A stretch of 64,000 nt of DNA from Metaphire vulgaris (GCA_018105865.1 CM030869.1:5797525-5861524); one strand, 5' to 3'; counted from the first letter of the stretch, positions 20,810-32,974 are shown. Notes: generated by a model from the letters alone, not told the origin. Translations and numbers: made by a program.

Positions 20810-21102
20810 AGAGGAGTGGGCAGGGAAAGGAGAGTGAGGAAGGGATAGGCGAAAAGAACGGCGGAGAAGGGGTTGGAAATGGGAAGGAAGGGAGAGGGAG
20901 AGGGCAGGCTTGTGTGGCGTAGTTGGGGGGAGGAAAATGAAGGAAGAGAGAGAGAGAGAGGGAGGTTGTGGGGAAGGAGATAGAGGAGTAAACGGAGAGG
21001 GGTACGGAAAAGAGAGAGGAAGTAGTGGAAGATGAAAGGTAGAAGAGGGAAGGAGAAGGAAAGGGACAGAGAAGAAAGGGATTGCAAGAAATTATTAGAT
21101 AT
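20810..21102. repeat. Purine-rich G/A tract
   Basis: Nearly pure purine on the plus strand (GGAGAGGGAGAGGG-type). A low-complexity tract able to form unusual DNA structures. Continues the purine-rich 19793-19865 segment interrupted by the element above. Confidence 0.8.
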
Positions 21103-21851
21103 ACACGCGTACAAGGTTAGAAAGTTATAGTCTTATTGTCAGCTCTGAGATATACAATCAACGTTCCGCGAAGCATTAATTAAAATAATGCCGTGATGGT
21201 GGTTGCGCCATAAGCTCTAGCTGCTCATTACGAAATTGGCGTTGTATATATTATAAACAACGACAGCAGCGAATCTTCCAATGAGAACGTGATTATACAC
21301 AAAAAAACAGATGTTGGGAAATTAAATGTATTATATAAAATGAATTATAAATTATTTACAGCGTTTGTTTTGGTCAACATGAAAATGTGGCAATTGTTCA
21401 ACAATTGTTAAACTTTTCGCAAGCCGCAAATTCAGCTAGAAAAGCCGCATGTGGCTCGCAAGCCGCAGTTTGTACACCCCTGCCACCACCGGTATTTAAT
21501 CTAGAGTTCAATCACGTATTTTTGTGTTTTGTTTCAGCAGTCTGCCTTTCCACTTACACGCCCTTCTTTGACTGATCTTCGAAATTGATTTTTCCCGGTT
21601 GACCACTAAACTTTGGCTATGCCTATCTAAAGGGTAGATTAAGCACTTAGAAATATGCAACTACTACAATACCTGCTTCAAAAGCACATAGAAATTCATG
21701 AGATTTTGCTTGCTTACTTACTTACTTCTATATTTTCAATCCGCAACATTTTTATCAGCATTCAAAAGTAAGAAAGCGCATAGTGAAATCAACCAATAGT
21801 CCAAAACTTATTTAGCAGTCTCCGATAGTTGTATATTCTATTGTAAGCAGT
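21103..21851. other. Stretch with decayed LINE tail
   Basis: About 21600-21730 resembles the lineage C 3' end (AAATTCATGAGATTTTGCTT then ACTTACTTACTT). The remainder is unassigned. Confidence 0.45.
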
Positions 21852-21859
21852 TTTCAGAG

Positions 21860-22974
21860 CAGTGTTATTTAAGTTATGGTTTTTCAGTTACAGTTTAGTT
21901 ACAGTTATGTTTTTTCAGTTTCAGTTACAGTTAGTGTTATTTAAGCTATTGTTTTTCAGTTACAGTTTCAGTTACAGTTATGTTTTTTCAGTTACAGTTA
22001 CAGTTTTTTCCCTGATGACATTAACAACATGAACTTGAAGACATATCTATTTGCGACTTCTTATGAATGTTAAATATGTACAGCGCCTTTGACTTTGGTA
22101 GACGCCATGCGTACGGCGCTATATAAATTGTCTGAATAATAATAATAATAATAACATGTAAATCAATGTGTATGCATTACTTAGTTATGGGTTAGTGAAG
22201 TAAAGCAAAAATAATTAATTCAAACTTGGTTATGCCTCTATCATGTTGATTAAGCAGCTATTTCACACTACAGAAATTCAATACCTTTAGTCGAAACTGC
22301 ATCTGCTGCTTCTTTTCCCGCAATTTCTATCTTGATTCTAAAATCAGCTGCATTTTCCTTATGCCTTTGAATGGTTATCCATGTTTTCTTGCTGCATTTT
22401 TCCTTTCAATAACCAATTCCGAGCAAAATAAAGGTTGCGGAGCTTGTTTCTTCTTATTTATTATGTATTTAACTGTTTAACTCACCCCCAAAACCCATTT
22501 TGGTGCCCCTCACCTCGGTGCCCGGGGCATAATCCCCCACCTGCCCCCATCGCTACGCTCTGGTAAACAGTAAACAAACACATGCAGGCCAAAGCTTGGT
22601 ATTATCAGGTGTGGACAATGGAATGTAGACCGTTTAACCAAGGTCATCCAATCAAGCAACCACTGTTTGTTTGAGGTCTGTACTATAGCCCTGAATCTTG
22701 GCCCAAAAGAACATTGCCCTCTCTGAGTCATGCAAGTTTTGCCATAGCAATTGAAGCCCTACAGAATTGTTCAACAAACACAAATAAACTTATAAAATTA
22801 TTTTTCACTTGTATACATTTTTCTATTACTTAACTGCTTCACTTTATTCTATTAGAGTTACAGTTAAAGTTATTTGTCATTTTTCAGTTACAGTTAAAGT
22901 TTTAGTTAAGTGACAGTTATTTTTCAGTTATTTTAGGTATTTAGTTAGAATTACCGTTAACTGAGAGAACACTG
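21860..22974. mobile_element. hAT-like element armed with CAGTTA arrays
   Basis: Starts CAGTGTTATTTAAG and ends GAGAACACTG. The inverted repeat is short (CAGTGTT). Flanked by the exact 8-bp duplication TTTCAGAG (21852-21859 and 22975-22982). Arrays of CAGTTA words lie at 21885-22007 and 22855-22960, both in the same direction. Between them is a LINE tail (22008-22155) and unassigned DNA. Same architecture as 19870-20801. Confidence 0.82.
22008..22155 (+). pseudogene. LINE 3' tail inside the CAGTTA element
   Basis: Reads NNMNLKTYLFATSYEC, a CR1/L2 C-terminus, then a stop and the tail GGCGCTATATAAATTGTC followed by (AAT)n. 5'-truncated insertion. Confidence 0.8.
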
Positions 22975-22982
22975 TTTCAGAG

Positions 22983-23809
22983 TTGTGGATTTAACTCGAC
23001 TGAGCGATCGCGTAGGCCTATAAGATCGCTTCTAGCATTTGGTTGACTTGCGATTTCTATATTTGACACAGCATCTTTGAATTGGCTTTGCACACTAGTG
23101 ATCTCATCAGAAACAAACAAAAAGCAGATCACTATCGACTTTTCCTATCAGGCATTACGCTTCTCTGACTCTGAGGACTCAGTATCGAACGAGCGGAGCC
23201 ATACAGTCTAACCTTTGGCCGCTTTATTCTGCAGCGAAGTTTACTCGGGCACAAGATACTGGATCAATTGTAATGCCTTGCGCTGTGCAAGCTCCGCACT
23301 AAACATATTCAGCAGATTGCTTAACACTGAAGGATCGCTTGGGTGCAATAAATCTAAACTATTTGTAATTTGCAAGGTGCACATACGGTCGTTAAGTATC
23401 TTCTGCCAGCATAGTGGGACGCAGCATCATCAATTGTTATTATTAGAAGAGCCTCCGAGATTTCGAATAAATTGGTGTACATAACATTATGCGCTGATTG
23501 TGCAGCGGTTAATAGGCCTATATAATTTCCGACGATTATAGAAGGAAGACGATTGACAGATGATAGAACTTCGTGGAAACGTTTTGTGTTTAGCTATTTC
23601 CGCTAAAAAGTTGGTAGAGAGCAAGGTGACGATGACAATAATATTCGAAGTGTACTAGGTACATTGGCCTAGTCTACTTGCTGGCCTGGCCTAGTCTATG
23701 AAGTTAGCCTGTCCGCAAACTCAGCATTGTTGGTAAAATCCTGTCGTTTAATGATCATATATACTATGTATATATAGGCCTACACTAAAATTATGTAAAT
23801 GCAAATTTA
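22983..23809. other. Unassigned stretch
   Basis: No supported frame or repeat. Several TAGGCCTA words at 23010-23780. Confidence 0.5.
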
Positions 23810-24400
23810 CTTATTGGCAAATTAGAGATATTCGACGAATTCGTGATCTTATTAAATCTGCTGATGTCCTCTTGTCAATGCTCTTGACCTCTTGCTACCA
23901 GTAGACTTGATTATATTCTTGGAAATTTCTATGCAATGTTATGGCCAGATCTAATTTACAAACTCTTCAACGGATTCAGAATTCTAATGCACGAGCCATT
24001 ACTAAAACTCGTAAGCACGATCATATTAAATCTGTTCTTCAAATGTTACACTGGCTGTCGGTAGAGTAGACTTGTACTCAAGATTGGTCTCTTGGTCTGC
24101 AAAATACTGCCGTCTGGCCAACCTCAATATTTGACATCTATGTTAAACCATCCGAAACATTGTCATTCTTCTAAATTTGCTGATTCATGTGAAATATACC
24201 CAGAACCAGCACTGAAACTAGTTAGAGAGCTTTTTCTATTTCTGGCTCAGAAATCTGGAACTCCCTCCCTCTGGTTGTCAGATCCTTCAATAAATTGAAT
24301 ATTCTCAGATCTCTTCCACTTAACATTTCCTCCGTGGTCTGTCTCGCTGTTTCCCTCTGACTGATTTCTGGAATGACCGGGTTTTTACGGATGGACCTGG
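23810..24400 (+). pseudogene. LINE lineage A C-terminal fragment
   Basis: Frame-shifted homology to the C-terminus of the 7.7-9.2 kb RT: IRDIRRIRD-like start, SNLQTLQRIQNSNARAITKT, KHDHIKSVLQMLHWLSVE, then SGQPQYLTSMLNHPKH. It ends in a 3' UTR like that of lineage A. Truncated upstream of the thumb; several stops. Confidence 0.85.
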
Positions 24401-25412
24401 AGTATCATCGATAGATACCATTGAGTATTAGAAGTGGTGCTGCAAAAGTACAAAATTATTGATCTTTATCGAAGTAGGCCTATTACTATTATTCGGGATC
24501 CTAGCCTTTCTGGCTTTCTCTATTTAAAAATACCTTTTAAAAGCTGCGTCGCTGCCACTGTTGACCACCGTGGGTGAGGTGAGCTATCTAAATCATTTAT
24601 AAACTATAAACTGCAACAAAGTGCATCTGTCAAATGATCGGTGAGTCCATTTCTGTATGATCTGCCTTTGCTGTTTTACAGTTTAGCTAGGAATTTGTAT
24701 ACCACTGTATGTTGTATCGGTACATTTCGTCTACCTCTATAGAAAGTAAATCGTTCGATCATTCGATATTTTCATGTCATAACTGCTACAACGCATATGA
24801 AGATTTTTCTACATTGCTTTACAGAGGTTACATATGCTACCGGTATGAATCACAAAGTTGCTAATTTGAAGTAAAATTATATACTTTACAAGTCATCTAC
24901 TTAGAATAAATGAGTGCTTCTAACGTACCTCTTGTAAAGTAAGAGAGCATCAGAGTTAACCCGAGAGTGTGTTTTCTCGATAGAAATCAAAATCGACTTG
25001 AGAAAAATTCGATAGTTAGTGGAACTGACGAGAGAAGCGTAAATGTTTTGTCCCGATCAGTTCTGCTGTAAAAGTTTTACAGTGTATTTGACAACAGACG
25101 TGTATTATGCACAAGATGGCACTGAAATGCCACTCCATACAACACTTCAACAAATCTTAAATCTTAATTTCACAGTTACTGCAACTAGTGTTGCTTCGTC
25201 ACTTTCAAACAGCGTCGTCGTGCAAACATTACGTTGTGACGTTGCCATTCGATGAATAGCCATGAGGTCGGTCAGGCTTCTTTTTGTGGATATTCGGTGG
25301 AGTCCGAAGCAGCAGCGGCGTCTGGCTGAACGCGGATCACGAAGGCAGCCGCGTTAGCCTGACGAGCAAGCGGATAAGTGAACAGTGGCAGTACCTAATG
25401 TCAACGCAATAT
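24401..25412. other. Unassigned stretch
   Basis: 25043-25255 contains a 70-codon ATG frame and 25255-25380 is GC-richer. Neither resembles a known protein and I do not call them genes. Confidence 0.45.
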
Positions 25413-25488
25413 TCTCTCTCTCTCTCTCTCTCTCTCTCCCCCTCCGTTTGTGTACGCCAGCAATATTCCCCGCTTTCATTATACATTA

Positions 25489-25537
<49 letters not shown>

Positions 25538-25575
25538 TATAATGCATATATATATGTGTGTGTGTGCGTGTGTGT
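25413..25575. repeat. (CT)n, (AT)n and (GT)n microsatellites
   Basis: CT 25413-25438, AT 25491-25534, GT-rich 25555-25575. Confidence 0.95.
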
Positions 25576-26221
25576 AAGAAATCAATATGAGTCCCTATTG
25601 ATTTTGATGCTTAGCGCATTTGTGCGTTCTCTACGCTTAATTGTTTTGTATTCTGCTTCATGTTTGTGTCTCTGTCGCTCCATATATGCAGCCACTTATA
25701 TTTTCTATGTCTTTCTGCATTAGTGCCTCTGCCTCTGTGTCTGCTTTTATCTGTTCGTTTGTGTCTGTCTTTATACTATGTCATTTTTGCTATTTGATGG
25801 TTTTATAGCTAGAAACACTGACCGGAAATAAAGATCTCTCACGAATGGAAACAACCGTAGATCGAATAATCGATCGTAAATTAATAGTTTTGTGAAAATT
25901 GACCTACTGTATCAGCATTGACCTGTAAAGGTAAAGGTAGGTCCCGTACTCGAATCCGAGCGTTGGGTTGGCCCTATCAGAGGGGCAGGAGGGCCACTTG
26001 GCCCTGACCTCTTCCTAAAAAGGAACTTCAAAATATTACAGTAGAAATATAGAAATTACAATTAATTGATGTAATACTTTATACTAAAGTTTATAGTAAG
26101 ACAATACGTCTGATAAGAGGTGAATAATATAAATCATAATTATTATCTAATACATATCTGATTTTGTTTACCCGGATACCTGTTAAACTACCAGATGAAT
26201 TCATATTAAGATCTAGTTGCT
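25576..26221. other. Unassigned stretch
   Basis: A block at 25925-26030 (GGTCCCGTACTCGAATCCGA onward) has a short-repeat look but no second copy in the window. Confidence 0.45.
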
Positions 26222-26225
26222 GATG

Positions 26226-26916
26226 TATAGTATATGACATACTATAATGACATTGCTGATCTTTTCAATGTCGTCGAGAGAGAGCACTCTCTTGACCAGT
26301 GGTTCGGTCAAGTCGGACACTGCCGGGCAAGTGAAGTGTGCTCACTCGAACGCCCTTTTATTCAAGAAACCCAGACAATGACATCATCACGCCAGACAAG
26401 CGTTATTGACAATACATAAATCACATTTCACGACTTCTAACAACCTCGATGAAATGCCGCTCGTGAAATCCATAAATCAAAATGACAGGTTCATAAACAG
26501 AAACCCTTTCCCATGAAACATCTGCGAACTCTGGGTTCGACTTTCCCAGGTTAATCCAGGAACCTCAAAGGTACGTCAGACAGTGATTGATGAGCGACTA
26601 TAAATCTTTCAAAGCGATTCCTTTGAAACCAGGTGTTTTAAATTAAGCCAATTAATAATTCGTGACTGGGACCCATAAATCATGAAATTATATGTTATCG
26701 CGACTGTCACTTTTGACAGGCAAAATCCATCTATCAAAAACCCAATTCCTCGACTTCAAAGTTCTTAACTGACACCTTAAATGAAGTGGAACCAAAATCC
26801 ATTTGTCAAACCCTAGATCCAAAACCTCAAAGTTCTCGATTTCTAACTCTCTCTGTTGCTCCAAGATAACTTAATTTTGATTGATGACCGATACACTCCA
26901 GACCTTATACTCTACA
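26226..26916 (-). repeat. 3' LTR
   Basis: 691 bp. It lacks part of the tandem block present in the 5' LTR near its inner end but is otherwise almost base-for-base the same as 30800-31399. Confidence 0.9.
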
Positions 26917-26929
26917 TTTCCTCTCCGTT
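26917..26929 (-). other. Polypurine tract
   Basis: On the minus strand AACGGAGAGGAAA ends exactly where the 3' LTR begins, the position of the plus-strand primer in LTR retroelements. Confidence 0.75.
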
Positions 26930-28869
26930 AAAAAAATATGTCGCCTGACATATCCTTAAAGAAATACCAATGAAATTTTGAAAACAACTGAAGTTGGAAT
27001 AATACCAAATAAAATAAAATGCAAACCATTCGACTCTATAAAATTCGAAATTCAATGAATAAACTCTACTTAACACGCTTAAATGATGCACCTAAACTTG
27101 ATTAAATGACACATTTTAAACCTGTAAGGATGGAAAAACAACTGACTCAAAACTCTAATTTAACGCTGAAAATATGACAAAAATCGGAAGAACGTACTTT
27201 ATAAACCAAAAATGAAGTGTATTTCACTAAATCACTGTAGGAAATTACTTAAGAACGAACCCGAAAACGTTTAAATATTTGATTTAAGGCTTTACAGTTT
27301 TCCCGACCACTTATTATTTTATAGGAGTACCAAATGACATTGATTGATAGCATAAGGTTTTGCGCGATCGATAGTACAAGTAAGGCATAGATAGGATGCG
27401 TGTGGCTGTGCTGCCTATGCAGACGCTAGAAGCGGCTTGCGCTCAGCCGAGTGCAAAGTTAGATGACATGAGCATAAATTATTATTGAAAAAGTTTGATG
27501 TTGGAAGAATTTACAAGGCATGTTAAATGCGTAGAAATTTCGTATTTACTTATGAAAGCAGTTTCAGTCGAAGATACTAGAGACGGACAGACCATAGTGC
27601 AGACGCATTATGCATGACTCATCGCTGAGGCAGACCAAGACAAACGTCGATAGAAGAGTTGAAACAAAAAAATTCCACTGCGTAGTATCCGCAAACTAAG
27701 AAATGAAACAACAAGTTGTGGACTATTTGAAGGAAATATTGTTCAATCAAAGATTTGAAAGTTTACTCAAATAACAAGTTATGGACTATTTGAAGAAGGC
27801 AAGTACCGTATGTAACAATCAAGGTGAGCGAATTCTATTATCAAAACTTCATTGACTCTCGTGATAATTATACATTAAACAGACCTAATTTAAAATGATA
27901 CAAAAATCCAGTTAATCCCGTAGCTACTCCTATAAGTTCACACTAGAATAAGGTAGACTTGTTAACACATTTCGATAGACCTAAATGCAGAATTCGGCGT
28001 TGCAATTTGCAATGTAGATAACAACAATGACCAATGTAACTGTAAAAAATTAAAAAGATATTTTGACTAAAACCCAATAATACAATTTATTAACCGAATA
28101 ATAGAAGAAAACCATTAAATATTCAGACTGGAAACACAAAAGTATATCTATAAAAAATTATTATTTGTCTTATTTACATTCCGTGGAAATTACATTCAAA
28201 GGATCCCCTAGGATTTTTTTACCCAAACAAAAAATATTGCCAACTAGACAAAATATAACATGAAACTTGTATTGCGCACTAGGACTTATTTGAATTTTTT
28301 TTTGTGAGCACCAAGCCCAACGACAACGACGTAATACAACTCGGCAATGACATCTGGGGCCAGAAGATGCCACTATCGTGCAATCGAAACGACACTACGT
28401 CGGACCGAGTGTACACAAACAACCACCCTAAATTTAAAATATTTTTCTAATCTATCTCAAAATATTATGTTAAAGGTATTGCCTTATAGAAAAAAAATTT
28501 TTTAGTGAACTGCAAATAATATAAAAATGTTTAAACCAATTCAAAACACGAGATATCAGAAATCATTGCTCGCAAAGCTTCGAGACACCATTAATACTGA
28601 AATGCTTCTGTGCAAATCAAAAAATGTGGAATATTCTGCCATTCAGATTAAGGCCTTTGAATATTGACAACACACACCAACCACAAGATGCGTTAAAGCA
28701 ATGCAAAACATAAAATTCAAATTCACTCGATGATTAAAAAAAACAGTCGTCATAAAACAATCAGGAATAGGCCTATAGAAATTCATTCATATTTTTGTGT
28801 TTCAATAATTTTGCTCTTTTTTCATATTTTTATAGAGATATCGAAGAATGAAGACACAGAATTATTAAA

Positions 28870-29427
28870 TCATTGCGCAATATCTATGGATTTACCTTTG
28901 ATGAGGAAAGAATTCCAGAAGATCCATCTGTCTATATTATTAATTAAATTGATTGTTGATTCCAATGCTTTCATTAATAATGTATTTTTAAGGTAATTTA
29001 CAGCTATGTAAACCAAATGTAACTTATGTAAGATGCTGAGACATCCAGTCACCAAGCTGCATCGTCGACTATGCAGAATGGCGAGCTGAGAATCAGCTGC
29101 GGATAAATTTGCAAAATTAGAACCAATCGAAAGAAAATTGCAGTAAAACCCACTGTAACCAAGAAAATCTGAAATATTCTCCTCCATCAAAACATACTGA
29201 AATTTTAGTGAGCATTTTAAAAATTCAATCCTGTCTTCCCAAAAGACTTTTGATCTGAAACAAAATTCACTTGTCCAGCTCTGGACATTCGGGGCAGAGG
29301 CAAAAACACGAGTCAGATTCTTTAAATCTTTTATCGACTCTCTGATTCCCTGTTCCAGAACCTTCTTTACCTGTCTGTAAGCTCTTTTGGCGGAACTAGA
29401 ATCAAATGACCTCTCTTGCGTTCGCAT
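28870..29427 (-). CDS. 185-codon ORF inside the LTR element, unknown function
   Basis: A true ATG frame, the longest ATG-started one in the element interior. It starts MRTQERSFDSSSAKRAYRQV, has a Lys/Glu-rich helical N-terminus (KKVLEQGIRESIKDLKNL), and then an Asn/Leu/Ser-rich remainder. I see no zinc knuckle, protease, RT or integrase motif and no resemblance to Gag that I would defend. It lies about 1.2 kb downstream of the primer binding site. It may be an element-specific protein, a degraded gag, or captured host sequence. Confidence 0.35.
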   Translation of the reverse strand: MRTQERSFDSSSAKRAYRQVKKVLEQGIRESIKDLKNLTRVFASAPNVQSWTSEFCFRSKVFWEDRIEFLKCSLKFQYVLMEENISDFLGYSGFYCNFLSIGSNFANLSAADSQLAILHSRRCSLVTGCLSILHKLHLVYIAVNYLKNTLLMKALESTINLINNIDRWIFWNSFLIKGKSIDIAQ

Positions 29428-30410
29428 GCAATTACGGACAACCAGGCGCTCGCTCGACCATACCGGTAAATCTTGGTTTAATAGAATTCAGTCTGATAAG
29501 CAGACCCAAGCCGGTCTTCTGTGGTAAATGACGTCACAAACCGCTGCAGTTCTTTTTTAAGTGACCTTATTGCAATCCGCGGCTTAAAAAACCCATTGAC
29601 TTTGACTTAGTCATTTCCATTAACATTCCATTTCCATTAGCAGCTGCATAAACTGAAGATGAGCGGGGGCTTCCAAGGTCATTTTCCATTATTCCCATTT
29701 ACCTTCGATATTCATTGATCATTGACACCGAAAACTTCATTCATTTGCTTGCCCATACAATCATAACTTCATAAGACATAGACTTCCGATAGTTACGCGT
29801 AAAATGCTCGAGCTTCTAACTTTCATAAAAACGATTTTAACAATTTTGCAATGACCAAATTACTAAAGAATTAAACCAACATCTAGCGAAAATACAAGAC
29901 GACCAGTAAAAAAATCATGATGAAAAGCAGGTTAGAAATCGCATTAGCAGTAAATATGTTTCTCTTGGATCAAAATCATTCAGATATTTTATAAGAAATA
30001 AAATTACAATGTTACTGTCTGTGTGGGGAACGTTGAGAACTGGCTTGCTTGATAGACTCTGGTGGACTTTGACGATGCTGTAGCTTAGGAGCAATCGAGG
30101 AAAGATGCATTTCGCGACGGATGACATGTCGACGGTCGGATGAAGACGAAACTTGGCTGAGAAGGAGCTGATTGAAAGAAGACTGAGGGGAGAAAAGGTT
30201 CGATTGAAGCATGTGATGACGACCATGATGACTGGACTCACGTCGTCTTTCCTTGGTTGGCGAAACGTCAAAGCAGATTCGGCGACTCGGCTAGCGTCTG
30301 GAACACGAAGACGGTGGAGAGGTTCGACCAGGAAATTCGGATCTCTTCGAGTGATACTTGTAGTGAACGCAGCAATCGGTCGACTCCCGCGATGTAGACG
30401 TCTTCGCTTC

Positions 30411-30575
30411 TCATCTCGGCGTCGTGGTAGATCTGGTCTTTGGTTGATCTGGTTGGTTTGGTTGATCTTGCGTTCTGACGTTCGATGTTTCCGGAACACG
30501 GTTGATAGTCGAGAGGTACGGATCAGATGTTCGTTGATTTTCGTTGACCTCGTTGTCTGGCTGGATTTTCTTCAT
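30411..30575 (-). CDS. 54-codon ORF after the primer binding site
   Basis: An ATG 44 bp downstream of the PBS opens a frame of 54 codons (MKKIQPDNEVNENQRTSDPY then a Gln/Pro/Asn-rich end, stop at 30411). The frame is also open upstream through the PBS. Its position is that of a gag start, but it is short and of low complexity. Probably the remnant of a leader or gag N-terminus. Confidence 0.35.
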   Translation of the reverse strand: MKKIQPDNEVNENQRTSDPYLSTINRVPETSNVRTQDQPNQPDQPKTRSTTTPR

Positions 30576-30618
30576 GACGTCATTGTATTCCCGCACATCT
30601 ACAAGACGAAATGTGCGA

Positions 30619-30636
30619 GACCCCGGTTCGACACCA
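30619..30636 (-). other. Primer binding site
   Basis: TGGTGTCGAACCGGGGTC on the minus strand, starting 3 bp after the 5' LTR. It begins with TGG (complement of tRNA CCA) and looks complementary to a tRNA 3' end. The tRNA species is not assigned. Confidence 0.75.
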
Positions 30637-30639
30637 AAA

Positions 30640-31399
30640 TATAGTATATGGTGTCTGTCGGGCAAGCCTGACTCTCCAGGCAAGTCGAGCTCTGCCGGGA
30701 AAGACTGACTCTCCAGGCAAGTCGAACACTGCCGGGAAAGACTGACTCTCCAGGCAAGTCGAACACTGCCGGGAAAGTCTGACTCTCCAGGCAAGTCGAA
30801 CACTGCCGGGAAAGTGAAGTGTGCTCACTCGAACGCCCTTTTATTCAAGAAACCCAGACAATGACATCATCACGCCAGACAAGCGTTATTGACAATACAT
30901 AAATCACATTTCACGACTTCTAACAACCTCGATGAAATGCCGCTCGTGAAATCCATAAATCAAAATGACAGGTTCATAAACAGAAACCCTTTCCCATGAA
31001 ACATCTGCGAACTCTGGGTTCGACTTTCCCAGGTTAATCCAGGAACCTCAAAGGTACGTCAGACAGTGATTGATGAGCGACTATAAATCTTTCAAAGCGA
31101 TTCCTTTGAAACCAGGTGTTTTAAATTAAGCCAATTAATAATTCGTGACTGGGACCCATAAATCATGAAATTATATGTTATCGCGACTGTCACTTTTGAC
31201 AGGCAAAATCCATCTATCAAAAACCCAATTCCTCGACTTCAAAGTTCTTAACTGACACCTTAAATGAAGTGGAACCAAAATCCATTTGTCAAACCCTAGA
31301 TCCAAAACCTCAAAGTTCTCGACTTCTAACTCTCTCTGTTGCTCCAAGATAACTTAATTTTGATTGATGACCGATACACTCCAGACCTTATACTCTACA
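30640..31399 (-). repeat. 5' LTR
   Basis: 760 bp, bounded by TATAGTATATG and CTCTACA on the plus strand. It contains a tandem block at 30655-30815. Confidence 0.9.
30655..30815. repeat. 36-37 bp tandem repeat within the LTR
   Basis: About four units containing GACTCTCCAGGCAAGTCGAA and CACTGCCGGGAAAG. The other LTR has a single such unit, so copy number has changed since insertion or during reverse transcription. Confidence 0.85.
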
Positions 31400-31403
31400 G
31401 ATG

Positions 31404-31589
31404 TGCCTAAAATTGTAAATAACCCTGGCCATCTCTGACCTCTGAAAGGGCCTGCTGTCATCTGCTTTGTCTTGAGTGTTGTGTGATTTATTACATTGTA
31501 GATGTCAAACGCCCGTAATTAAGAAAGTAAGTAAGTAAGTAACGTTCAGATTATTGTGGTGCCTCGTCCAGAGGTGGACTACGTGAACA
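31404..31589. other. Possible LINE 3' tail
   Basis: Ends in AAGTAAGTAAGTAAGTAAC, similar to tails of lineage C, but the body is too diverged to assign. Confidence 0.35.
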
Positions 31590-31900
31590 CATTACAGAGT
31601 TAAAGTTCATAACTAGTGCAGAACAACCAAGTCTTTAGCTTCTTTTTAAAAATGTTGAGCGAAGAGGAAAGTTGAACGGATGGTGGTAGGCCGTTCCTGG
31701 CCATAGCGGCAGCCACATAAAATGCGCCGTCTTCTACGGTGCGGAGGCGCGTCCTCAGGACAACCAGTGAGGCAGACAAGGCGGATCTCAGGCGTTTCCG
31801 ACCTTCCAGGTCGGTGACACGTTTCAGTTCGGACTTCAGATACGCAGGACCTGTACCATTCAGGCAGCAGAAGACCAACTGTGTCCCCAGGAAGATGAAG
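31590..31900 (-). pseudogene. LINE lineage F C-terminus
   Basis: The minus frame reads FCCLNGTGPAYLKSELKRVT, then LVVLRTRLRTVEDGAFYVAA, NGLPPSVQ and FKKKLKTWLFCTSYEL: the last about 90 residues of a CR1/L2-like ORF2. Different in sequence from lineages A-E. 5'-truncated at about 31.9 kb. Confidence 0.75.
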
Positions 31901-32448
31901 GTGGAATTTCGCTGGCGATAAATATTATTTCATTGAATTCTTCAATGCAGACGCTTGAGTGGCGGTGTTATGCAGTGGGCAGCAGATTATGACTGTCATC
32001 AGCAGATGACCATTCGAACTGATTTGCGTCAAACGAGAGGTTCATTTAGTTAGTTAGTTAGTTATAGGCTAATTTATATAGCGCTATTGTACTAGCGGGC
32101 TAGAGTCAAGAGTGCTTTACATTAAATTAAAAGAGTGTCCGAACAAGTGCGTTTTTAGTTTTTTAGCGAATGTTTCCAAGTTGGTCGCGTTGGTGACACT
32201 GTCTGGTAACGCGTTCCAGAGAGCCGGGTTTCCTCGAGTAACAGAACGCTCCCCCAGTTTGGCTGTTTTCGAGGGAGGAGGCACCATCAGTCGGACCCGA
32301 CTGGAGGATCTGAGACGCAAGCGACCTTCTGTGGATGGAGGCTTTCGAAGAAGCACCGATAGATAGTCTGGGCAGAACGGGTCGTAGAGTTTAAGTTGAT
32401 GAATTTCCACCACAAGGTAAACCGATCACTTTGAATGCTTTAATACGC

Positions 32449-32566
32449 AGGGATGTTAGTCTTTGGCCTTGGTCCTGGCCTTAAGGACTCCTTAAGGACA
32501 ATTGACAAGTCATTGGTTCTGGTCCTGGCCTCGAGGGTTGAGTTCTTGGTCTTGATGCTGGATCGG
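32449..32566. repeat. GGTCCTGGCCTT minisatellite element in the LINE
   Basis: Starts CAGGGATGTTAGTC and carries TTGGTCCTGGCCTTAAGG and TGGCCTCGAGGGTTGAG units, as at 15758-15882. It interrupts LINE coding homology, so it is an insertion. Confidence 0.65.
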
Positions 32567-32853
32567 AGCTGTAGGTGTCAGTCGGTCAATGCCCGTCTGC
32601 GCACCAAAGTTGACAAGTCTCCAGACAGGAGGTGTCGTACAGACGATGCGCTCCGGGACCTTGAGCCAGTGAAGCTTGTCCATCTGTAGTGGGGTGACAT
32701 GGTGATGCCATCTGGCCCCAAAGATCATGCGAGAGGAGGCGTTCAAGACCGACTGCAACCGACTCCTCAGTTGGCCCTCAGGAAAGCCAAGAAGGGTGCT
32801 GCTGGAGTAATCCAGTCGCGATGGGATGAGTGAACGGACGAGATGAACCGCTG

Positions 32854-32854
<1 letters not shown>

Positions 32855-32905
<51 letters not shown>
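32855..32905. repeat. (AT)n microsatellite
   Basis: Uninterrupted AT repeat. Confidence 0.96.
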
Positions 32906-32906
<1 letters not shown>

Positions 32907-32974
32907 CCACGGATCTCCCTGATAGTTCGGAACTGGAGGTAGCACACCCGGGCCACAATGTAAAAATGCCCAGT

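Larger units (their letters stand above)
26226..31399 (-). mobile_element. Complete LTR-bounded element without recognisable pol
   Basis: Two near-identical direct repeats (26226-26916 and 30640-31399) bound a 3.7 kb interior. On the minus strand each LTR begins TGTAGAGTATAAGG. The outer flanks share GATG (26222-26225 and 31400-31403). A tRNA-like primer binding site sits 3 bp inside the 5' LTR and a purine tract abuts the 3' LTR, so orientation and limits are clear. No protease, RT, RNase H or integrase motif was found inside, only short frames. It fits a large non-autonomous derivative (LARD-like) that would need enzymes from a partner element. The long stretches of near-identity between the LTRs suggest recent insertion. 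Confidence 0.88.

Noticed and set aside
29915..30499. 194-codon minus frame as Gag
   Set aside because: No ATG at its start, low-complexity basic composition, no zinc knuckle or capsid motif; not called.
30153..30644. 163-codon plus-strand frame as a gene
   Set aside because: It runs across the PBS and leader of a minus-strand LTR element and has Arg-rich antisense character.
30655..30815. CRISPR-like array of 36-37 bp repeats
   Set aside because: No distinct spacers; it is a plain tandem repeat inside an LTR of a eukaryotic element.
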